From positions 1 to 7,224 of the forward strand of contig QGUP01000098.1 in NCBI GenBank assembly GCA_003242505.1: a DNA stretch of 7,224 nt. Reading direction: 5' to 3'. The first letter of the stretch is position 1, and every line of letters begins with the position of its first letter. A program made the position numbers and the translations under genes. The notes beneath the pieces are model-generated. The model saw nothing but the letters and a program-made list of their open reading frames with translations, was not told the DNA's origin and ran no database searches. The DNA comes from Bacillota bacterium (GTDB lineage: Bacteria > Bacillota > Sulfobacillia > Symbiobacteriales > ZC4RG38). Below are positions 1 to 4,446 of the stretch, in pieces.

Positions 1-54
1 CTCAACATTTTCGACGGCAAGACGATTCGACAGCGAAAGGGCTCTCCCTGCTGA
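1..54 (+). CDS. Possible C-terminal tail of an upstream gene (partial)
   Basis: Frame 1 is open from the window edge to a TGA at 52-54 and would encode the last 17 residues of a protein (ending RQRKGSPC). The family cannot be recognised from so short a piece. In B. subtilis the gene before purR is ispE, but the residues seen do not identify it as IspE. The other two forward frames are also open here, and this stretch is less GC-rich than the genes downstream, so it could equally be non-coding. The two Spo0A-box-like sites lie inside it. Confidence 0.25.
   Translation, partial: LNIFDGKTIRQRKGSPC
10..32 (+). promoter_or_regulatory. Two tandem Spo0A-box-like sites
   Basis: TTCGACG (10-16) and TTCGACA (26-32) are direct repeats 16 bases apart. 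On the other strand the second reads TGTCGAA, an exact match to the known 0A-box core TGNCGAA; the first matches 6 of 7. They lie about 30-50 bases upstream of the sigma-H-like -35 element at 64-72, where Spo0A sites often sit at sigma-H promoters such as spoIIA. A 7-base motif can arise by chance, so this is a suggestion. Confidence 0.3.
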
Positions 55-63
55 CCGACAAAA

Positions 64-92
64 AGAGGAGTTCCCGGGGGCGGAGCGAAATT
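64..92 (+). promoter_or_regulatory. Sigma-H-like promoter of the nucleotidyltransferase-purR-ilvA unit
   Basis: AGAGGAGTT (64-72), an 11-base spacer and AGCGAAATT (84-92) resemble the B. subtilis sigma-H consensus RNAGGAWWW-(11-12)-RNNGAATWW, with mismatches at the first W (G) and the final T of GAAT (A). The spacer equals that of the better spoVG promoter at 3077-3105. The predicted start is near 98-100, leaving a leader of about 58 bases before the ATG at 158. Confidence 0.4.
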
Positions 93-103
93 CTGGTTCG
101 GAC

Positions 104-128
104 TCAGGGGCATTCCCTTCAGGGGCAT
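104..128 (+). repeat. 10-base direct repeat in the 5' leader
   Basis: TCAGGGGCAT occurs at 104-113 and again at 119-128, a period of 15 bases, and the flanks are also similar. It lies between the predicted transcription start and the ribosome binding site at 143-149, so it would be in the untranslated leader. No function is known to me; it may be a chance duplication or a protein-binding pair. Confidence 0.4.
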
Positions 129-157
129 CCAGGGCTCACGTCGGGGAGGCGCAAGGG

Positions 158-925
158 ATGCTGGTCAACGCGATCGTCCTGGCCGGAGCGGCCAACCGGG
201 GGCCCCTCCGGGAGGTGGATCCGGCTCCCAACGAGGCTCTCATTCCCATCGCGGGCAGGCCCATGGTCCAGTACGTCATCGATGGGCTGCGGGCCTCGGG
301 GCGCGTCGGCCGGATCCTGATCGTGGCGCCGCCCGGCCAGCTCGAGCCCTATCTCCAGGGTGAGGACCTGGAGTTTGTCCCCGCCCGGGGCGACATCGTC
401 GACAACGTCCTCGCGGCCCTGGCCCGGCTGCCCCAGGACCAGATGGTGATGATCGCCTCCAGCGACATCCCCCTGATCACCGGCGAGATCGTCCGGGGCC
501 TCCTCGACCTCTGCGCCCAGCGGGAGGCGGACGTCTACTACCCGGTGGTGGAGCGGTCGGTCGCGGACCGCTGCTACCCGGGGGTCAAGCGGACCTACGT
601 CCGGCTGCGGGAGGGGTCCTTTACCGGCGGGAACATCTTTGTCTTCGATCCCCGGATCGCGGACCGGGTGGCCCCCAAGGTCCGGAGCTTCCTGCAGTAC
701 CGGAAGAACCCGGTCCGGATGGCGGGGCTCCTGGGCTGGACCTTTGTGGTGCGGCTCTTTCTCCGGTCCCTGAGCCTCCGGGGCCTGGAGGAGCACGTCT
801 CCCGCCTTTGGGGCATCCGGGGCGCGGTGGTCATCTGCCCCTACCCCGAGGTGGGCATCGATGTGGACAAGCCGAGCGATCTCCAGCTCGCCCGGGCGGC
901 CCTGGGCCGGGCTCTGACGGGCTGA
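158..925 (+). CDS. MobA-like NTP transferase family protein
   Basis: This 255-residue cytoplasmic protein has the GT-A/Rossmann-like nucleotidyltransferase fold. An N-terminal beta strand and loop (residues 4-30, VNAIVLAG then ALIPIAGRPM at 27-36) match the nucleotide-binding start of the MobA-like family. SSDIPLIT at 101-108 holds the metal-binding Asp (D103), and GIDVDKPSDL at 233-242 is the usual late Asp motif. The ATG at 158 is chosen because GGGGAGG (143-149) lies 8 bases upstream; the frame is open further upstream but has no start codon. The loop lacks the canonical GGxSxRM signature, and the position of the usual Lys is E26 (PNEAL), so substrate and activity are uncertain. Similar genes sit near ispE and purR in other clostridial-type genomes (recollection, not checked). 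Its first position in a unit with purR suggests co-expression. The true substrate (sugar phosphate, cofactor or other) cannot be told from sequence. Confidence 0.85.
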   Translation: MLVNAIVLAGAANRGPLREVDPAPNEALIPIAGRPMVQYVIDGLRASGRVGRILIVAPPGQLEPYLQGEDLEFVPARGDIVDNVLAALARLPQDQMVMIASSDIPLITGEIVRGLLDLCAQREADVYYPVVERSVADRCYPGVKRTYVRLREGSFTGGNIFVFDPRIADRVAPKVRSFLQYRKNPVRMAGLLGWTFVVRLFLRSLSLRGLEEHVSRLWGIRGAVVICPYPEVGIDVDKPSDLQLARAALGRALTG

Positions 926-937
926 AGACGTCCAGCA

Positions 938-965
938 CCCTGGCTCCACCGGGCCGGGGGCTTTT
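938..965 (+). terminator. Weak hairpin with short T run between the nucleotidyltransferase gene and purR
   Basis: CCCTGGC (938-944) can pair with GCCGGGG (953-959), 7 pairs including one G-U, around an 8-base loop, followed by GCTTTT. The T run is only four bases, so this is at best a partial terminator or processing site that could lower purR and ilvA expression. In such GC-rich DNA a stem of this size can arise by chance. Confidence 0.3.
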
Positions 966-982
966 CCTGTGGAGGAGTGGCG

Positions 983-1810
983 ATGGCGAAGCTCGGACGG
1001 GCCGAGCGGGTTGCGTACATCGTGAAGACCCTGGTAGAGCGGCCGGGGGAACTGATCCCCCTCTCCTACTTCGCCCAGCGGCTGGGGGTGGGCAAGAGTT
1101 CCATCAGCGAGGACCTGGCAGCGGTCAAGGCAGCCCTGGAAGCCGCCGGTTCGGGCATCCTCCGCACCGTGCCCGGGGCCGCGGGTGGGGTGGCCTACTG
1201 GCCCCTCCCCTCTCCGGCGGAGCAGGAGGAGGTTCTGGAGCGGCTCTGCCAGTTGCTCTCGGCCCCGGAGCGGATCCTTCCCGGCGGGTTCATCTTCATG
1301 ACCGATCTGATCAGTTCCCCGGCCTGGACCGCCCGGATTGGCGAGATCTTCGCCGCCCACTTCCGGTCCCAGCGGCCCACCTGCGTGCTGACGGTGGAGA
1401 CCAAGGGGATCCCCCTGGCCCTGATGACCGCCCGGGCCCTCAACGTCCCCATGGTGGTGGCCCGCCGGGAGGGTCGGGTGACCGAGGGGCCCCAGGTGAC
1501 CATCTCCTATGTGACCGGTTCCCGGGGCCGGATTGAGACCCTGACCGTGGGCATCCGGTCCATCCCCCGGGCGGCCCGGGTGCTGATCATCGACGATTTC
1601 ATCAAGGCCGGGGGCACCGCCCGGGGGCTGGTGGACCTGGTCCGGCAGTTCGAGGGCGCGGAAGTGGTCGGCATCGGCGTGCTGATTCAGACGGCCCAGC
1701 CGGAGCGGAAGCGGGTGGAGGGGTACCTCTCCCTCCTCACCCTGGAGGAAGTCGACGAGGAGCGGGGGAGGGTGCAGATCCGCCCCAGCCTCCCTGTTGT
1801 AAAGGAGTGA
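983..1810 (+). CDS. purR: Purine operon regulator PurR
   Basis: PurR is a DNA-binding regulator of purine synthesis genes in Firmicutes; in B. subtilis it represses them and PRPP relieves the repression. The 275-residue protein fits the family. Residues 1-75 form the winged-helix DNA-binding domain (RVAYIVKTLVERPGELIPLSYF). The rest is a PRTase-like domain carrying VLIIDDFIKAGGTA at 200-213, the PRPP-binding motif. The ATG at 983 is preferred over the in-frame GTG at 977 because GGAGG (971-975) lies 7 bases before the ATG but only 1 base before the GTG. It sits 57 bases after the nucleotidyltransferase gene and 5 bases before ilvA, so it is probably co-transcribed with both. No convincing PurBox pair is visible upstream of 158, so autoregulation is not supported here. 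Its ligand is made by Prs, encoded about 4 kb downstream. Confidence 0.95.
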   Translation: MAKLGRAERVAYIVKTLVERPGELIPLSYFAQRLGVGKSSISEDLAAVKAALEAAGSGILRTVPGAAGGVAYWPLPSPAEQEEVLERLCQLLSAPERILPGGFIFMTDLISSPAWTARIGEIFAAHFRSQRPTCVLTVETKGIPLALMTARALNVPMVVARREGRVTEGPQVTISYVTGSRGRIETLTVGIRSIPRAARVLIIDDFIKAGGTARGLVDLVRQFEGAEVVGIGVLIQTAQPERKRVEGYLSLLTLEEVDEERGRVQIRPSLPVVKE

Positions 1811-1815
1811 ACGAT

Positions 1816-3057
1816 GTGACCCATCTGCCCGTGCAGCTCTCCGACGTCATACGGGCCCGGCAGGCCCTGGCCGGTTTTGTCCGGGGGACCCCGCTCTACC
1901 ATTCCCCCAGCATCAGCAGCATGGTGGGGTGTCCGGTTTACCTCAAGCCCGAGAACCTGCAGCGGGCCGGCTCCTTCAAGGTGCGGGGCGCCTTCTACAA
2001 GATGTCCACCCTGAGCCCGGAGGAGCAGCGGCGGGGGGTGGTGGCGGCTTCCGCGGGCAACCACGCCCAGGGGGTGGCCCTGGCCGCACAGCAGGCCGGG
2101 ATCCCCGCCACCATCGTGATGCCCGCGGAGGCGCCTATCACCAAGGTCCAGGCCACCGAGGCCTACGGGGCCCGGGTCGTGCTCTACGGCACCACCTACG
2201 ACGACGCCTACGACCATGCCCTGGAGATCCAGCGGGCCACCGGCGCCACCTTCATCCCGGCCTTCGACGACCCGCAGATCATTGCCGGTCAGGGCACCAT
2301 CGGCCTGGAGATCCTGGACGACCTGCCCGATGCCGGCACGGTGCTGGTGCCCGTCGGCGGCGGGGGGCTCATCTCCGGCATTGCCCTGGCGATCAAGAGC
2401 CTGCGCCCCGACTGCCGGATCGTCGGCGTCCAGGCCGCGGGAGCGCCGGCGGTCTACCTGAGCCGCCAGCAGGGCCAGTACTGCGCCACCGACTCGGTCC
2501 GGACCATCGCCGACGGCATCGCCATCAAGCGGCCGGGGAAGCTGACCTGGGAGTACATCCAGCGGTACGTGGACGACATCGTCGTGGTGGGCGAGGAGGA
2601 GATCGGCCTCGGTATCCTGGTGCTGTTGGAGCGGGCCAAGCTCGTGGCTGAGGGCGCTGGCGCCGTGGGGATGGCCGCGCTCCTCGCGGGGAAGGTGCCC
2701 AACCTGAAGCCGCCGGTGGTGGTGGTCGTCTCCGGCGGGAACATCGATCCCAACATCCTGGCCCGGATCATCGAGCGGGGGCTGGTGAAGGCCGGGCGGT
2801 ACGTCCGCATCAGCGCCCTGGTGCCGGACCGGCCCGGAGGGCTGCAGCGGCTTCTGGCGGTGGTGGCCCGGGCGGGGGCCAACGTGATCGACGTCTACCA
2901 CGAGCGCTGGCTCGACCGGGTGACGGTGGGAGAGGTGCAGATCCAGCTGGCCATCGAGACCCGGAGCCAGCAGCACGTCCAGGAGCTGCTGGCCGCGCTG
3001 CGGCAGGAGGGGTACGACGCCCAGCTCATCCCCCGGTTCCGGCCGGAGGGAGATTGA
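1816..3057 (+). CDS. ilvA: Threonine ammonia-lyase with C-terminal ACT domain
   Basis: The enzyme is PLP-dependent and deaminates threonine (and usually serine) to 2-oxobutanoate and ammonia, the first step of isoleucine synthesis. Of 413 residues, 1-320 form the fold-type II PLP domain: SFKVRGA with the Schiff-base Lys K55, SAGNHAQG at 79-86, the phosphate-binding GGGGL at 181-185, and SGGN at 307-310. Residues about 331-405 form a single ACT domain (RISALVPDRPGGL), a likely site of allosteric control by amino acids. This matches the medium form: longer than TdcB (about 330, no ACT), shorter than E. coli IlvA (about 514). The GTG at 1816 is chosen because AAAGGAG (1801-1807) lies 8 bases upstream; the GTG at 1807 overlaps both that site and the purR stop and would add three residues. 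There is no room for a T-box or leader. The gene occupies the place of ridA (yabJ) in B. subtilis. Confidence 0.93.
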   Translation: MTHLPVQLSDVIRARQALAGFVRGTPLYHSPSISSMVGCPVYLKPENLQRAGSFKVRGAFYKMSTLSPEEQRRGVVAASAGNHAQGVALAAQQAGIPATIVMPAEAPITKVQATEAYGARVVLYGTTYDDAYDHALEIQRATGATFIPAFDDPQIIAGQGTIGLEILDDLPDAGTVLVPVGGGGLISGIALAIKSLRPDCRIVGVQAAGAPAVYLSRQQGQYCATDSVRTIADGIAIKRPGKLTWEYIQRYVDDIVVVGEEEIGLGILVLLERAKLVAEGAGAVGMAALLAGKVPNLKPPVVVVVSGGNIDPNILARIIERGLVKAGRYVRISALVPDRPGGLQRLLAVVARAGANVIDVYHERWLDRVTVGEVQIQLAIETRSQQHVQELLAALRQEGYDAQLIPRFRPEGD

Positions 3058-3076
3058 CGAAGGAGACCCGTTCCTG

Positions 3077-3105
3077 GAAGGATTTTCCAAGCCGCCGGCG
3101 AATCT
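3077..3105 (+). promoter_or_regulatory. Sigma-H promoter of spoVG
   Basis: GAAGGATTT (3077-3085) matches the sigma-H -35 consensus RNAGGAWWW at every position. After an 11-base spacer, GGCGAATCT (3097-3105) matches RNNGAATWW except one base (C at 3104). The predicted start is near 3111, about 30 bases before the spoVG ATG. B. subtilis spoVG is a classic sigma-H-dependent gene, so context and sequence agree. It lies just after the ilvA stop, so spoVG can be made independently of the upstream unit. Confidence 0.75.
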
Positions 3106-3141
3106 CTCCTTTACCAACAGGAAAAAGGGAGTGGCGCTTCC

Positions 3142-3414
3142 ATGCAGATCACCGATGTGCGGATCCGGCGGCTCTCCGGCGAGGACCGGGTCAAGGCCCT
3201 CTGCACCATCCTGATCGACGGGGTCTTTGCCGTCCACGATTTGCGGGTGGTGGAAGGGCCGGCGGGCCTCTTCGTCTCCATGCCCCGGCGGCGGACCGCG
3301 GACGGCGAGTACCGGGACGTGGCCCATCCCATCACCAGCGAGACCCGGGAGATGATCCAGCGGGCGGTGCTGGAGGCCTATCACCAGTCCCTGCTGGACA
3401 AGGCCGGGGTCTGA
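3142..3414 (+). CDS. spoVG: Septation/regulatory protein SpoVG
   Basis: SpoVG is a small cytoplasmic protein that affects asymmetric septation and spore cortex formation in Bacillus and acts as a DNA/RNA-binding regulator in Staphylococcus, Listeria and Borrelia. The 90-residue length is normal for the family. The hallmark block is intact: FAVHDLRVVEGP at 29-40 then GLFVSMPRRR at 42-51, followed by DVAHPI at 59-64 and a C-terminal helix. It starts at ATG 3142 with a purine-rich site AAGGGAG (3125-3131), 10 bases away, slightly long. It has its own sigma-H promoter and is followed by a strong hairpin, so it is probably largely monocistronic. Position between the purR unit and glmU-prs matches the conserved Firmicute order. 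Confidence 0.97.
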   Translation: MQITDVRIRRLSGEDRVKALCTILIDGVFAVHDLRVVEGPAGLFVSMPRRRTADGEYRDVAHPITSETREMIQRAVLEAYHQSLLDKAGV

Positions 3415-3431
3415 GCAGGGCGGGGATGTGA

Positions 3432-3499
3432 AGGGAAGCCGGCAACCAGCAGAGGGGCCCGGGCCGGCCGCCTGGTTGCGGCCGGCCGGGCCCTTCCCT
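3432..3499 (+). terminator. Strong GC hairpin after spoVG with an alternative upstream pairing
   Basis: The arm 3455-3471 (starts GGGCCCGGG) pairs with 3478-3493 (ends CCGGGCCC), 16 pairs with one bulged G, around the loop CTGGTT (3472-3477). Only TTCCCT follows, so release may depend on stem strength or another factor. GCAACCAG (3442-3449) is exactly complementary to CTGGTTGC (3472-3479), covering the loop and the start of the 3' arm, and AGGGAAG (3432-3438) is complementary to CTTCCCT (3493-3499). The RNA could therefore form a pseudoknot or switch between two folds. Confidence 0.55.
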
Positions 3500-3515
3500 G
3501 GCAGAGTCTGTGGAG

Positions 3516-3544
3516 TTGACGCCGGGTATCTCGGGCCCTATATC
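3516..3544 (+). promoter_or_regulatory. Sigma-A-like promoter of the TPM-domain gene
   Basis: TTGACG (3516-3521) matches 5 of 6 bases of the -35 consensus, and after an ideal 17-base spacer TATATC (3539-3544) matches 4 of 6 of the -10. The predicted start near 3551 comes just before the ribosome binding site GGGGAGG (3553-3559). This also argues against translation starting at the in-frame TTG at 3547. Confidence 0.5.
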
Positions 3545-3567
3545 CATTGGGCGGGGAGGCGATTGCG

Positions 3568-4368
3568 TTGATCGGCCGGAAGGCTCCCGGCGCGCTCCTC
3601 CGGTTGCTGGCCCTGGCCCTGGTGGGCTGGCTCCTTGGCGCCGGCCTGGCCCTGGCCGCGCCCGAGGTGCCGCCGCTGCTGCCGGACCCGATCCAGGACG
3701 TCAGTTCGACCCCGCTCACCGCGGCCGAGCGGGAGGAACTGGCCGCGCTCCTGGCCAGCCTCCGGGGCCCGGTGCGGTACAAGATCCTGATTATCGACTC
3801 GAGCCGGCCCCAGGGGCTGGAGGAGTACCTGGAAGCCGTCTGGTCCGCGTGGGAGCTTCCCGGCGACACGGTGCTGCTGGTGGTGGCCCGGCAGGAGGGC
3901 CACGCCATCCGGTTCTACCTCGGCGGCGAGGCCGGCCGCCACGGCATCACCGTCGACTCGGCCCTGGCGGCCATCCGGCAGCACTACTCCCCGGCGGTCC
4001 GGGAGGGCGGGCTTGCCGCGGGGCTGAAGGCCCTGGTGACCGAACTCCACCGGCAAGCAACCGGCGAGGCGCCGGCTCCCGCTGTGCCGGAAGGGGCGAC
4101 CGATCCTGGCCCGGGGGGCTGGCGCAGGTGGCTCCGGCTGCCCTTGCCGTCCCTGCCCCGGCTGGAATGGCCCGACTGGCACCTTCCGGACTGGAAACTG
4201 CCGGACTGGCGACTTCCTCCGTCTCTGGTGCCTTCCCTGCCGATTGCCCGAATCGACCTCCTCGACCCCCGGTTGCCCCTGTGGCTGGGGGCCGGTGGTC
4301 TGGGCTGTATCGGCTACAGCCTGTTGCGGTACGCTCTGGCCCTGCGCCGCTGGCAGCAGGAGCCATAG
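3568..4368 (+). CDS. TPM-domain protein, secreted and C-terminally membrane-anchored
   Basis: This 266-residue protein has a clear signal peptide (residues 1-30: MIGRK, a hydrophobic Leu/Ala/Gly core, and ALA before APEVPP). A TPM domain follows at about 43-165 (YgcG/Psb32-type): DVSSTPLTAAEREEL at 44-58, YKILIIDSS at 71-79, LPGDTVLLVVARQ at 98-109, RFYLGGEAG at 115-123. A Pro-rich linker with tandem xLPDW repeats (200-214) leads to a transmembrane segment at about 237-257 and a basic tail (RRWQQEP). The domain should face outside. TPM proteins are linked to envelope or photosystem quality control, and some show phosphatase activity; the role here is unknown. Start: TTG 3568 has GGGGAGG (3553-3559) 8 bases upstream and gives a proper signal peptide; TTG 3547 overlaps the likely transcription start. 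Placement between spoVG and glmU is not part of the B. subtilis arrangement. It has its own promoter and a terminator within its last codons. Confidence 0.8.
   Translation: MIGRKAPGALLRLLALALVGWLLGAGLALAAPEVPPLLPDPIQDVSSTPLTAAEREELAALLASLRGPVRYKILIIDSSRPQGLEEYLEAVWSAWELPGDTVLLVVARQEGHAIRFYLGGEAGRHGITVDSALAAIRQHYSPAVREGGLAAGLKALVTELHRQATGEAPAPAVPEGATDPGPGGWRRWLRLPLPSLPRLEWPDWHLPDWKLPDWRLPPSLVPSLPIARIDLLDPRLPLWLGAGGLGCIGYSLLRYALALRRWQQEP
4165..4209 (+). repeat. 15-base tandem repeat encoding xLPDW pentapeptides
   Basis: Three consecutive 15-base units encode EWPDW, HLPDW and KLPDW (residues 200-214 of the TPM protein), and a degenerate fourth unit (RLPPS) follows. The last two full units differ in only a few bases. 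The repeat lies in the extracellular linker between the TPM domain and the membrane anchor, so it probably acts as a rigid or aromatic stalk close to the membrane surface. Confidence 0.7.
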
Positions 4369-4383
4369 CGTTTTCTTTTCTTT
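4337..4383 (+). terminator. Rho-independent terminator overlapping the 3' end of the TPM gene
   Basis: TGGCCCTGC (4337-4345) pairs with GCAGG (4356-4360) and GCCA (4362-4365), nine pairs with one bulged A, around a 10-base loop. After five bases comes TTTTCTTTTCTTT (4371-4383), by far the most T-rich stretch in the window. The stem includes the last codons of the gene, and the T tract runs into the -35 region of the glmU promoter. Confidence 0.5.
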
Positions 4384-4409
4384 GCCCCCAGGGAGGGCTG
4401 TGCTACAAT
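4382..4409 (+). promoter_or_regulatory. Extended -10 sigma-A promoter of glmU-prs
   Basis: TGCTACAAT (4401-4409) is an extended -10 element (TGN followed by TACAAT, 5 of 6). TTGCCC (4382-4387) is a 4 of 6 match to -35 with a 16-base spacer. The predicted start near 4416 gives a leader of about 30 bases that contains the ribosome binding site GGGAGG (4434-4439). Confidence 0.65.
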
Positions 4410-4446
4410 TGCGGGGGGAGTAGCCTTGCCCGCGGGAGGCGGTTGT

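Noticed and set aside
86..101. CGAA (86-89) and GTTCGG (96-101) as a possible PurBox pair for PurR autoregulation
   Set aside because: Known PurBox pairs have the CGAA and TTCG cores about 16-17 bases apart in a longer consensus; here the gap is 7 bases and the flanks do not fit.
1..157. N-terminal extension of the nucleotidyltransferase, because its frame is open to the window start
   Set aside because: No ATG, GTG or TTG occurs in frame before 158, a good ribosome binding site precedes 158, and the extension lacks family resemblance.
1811..1815. Leader, T-box or riboswitch in front of ilvA
   Set aside because: Only five bases separate the purR stop from the ilvA start, so no RNA leader can be present.
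3054..3431. Forward frame overlapping the spoVG promoter and spoVG
   Set aside because: It covers spoVG in another frame, has no recognisable domain and would place the sigma-H promoter and leader inside coding sequence.
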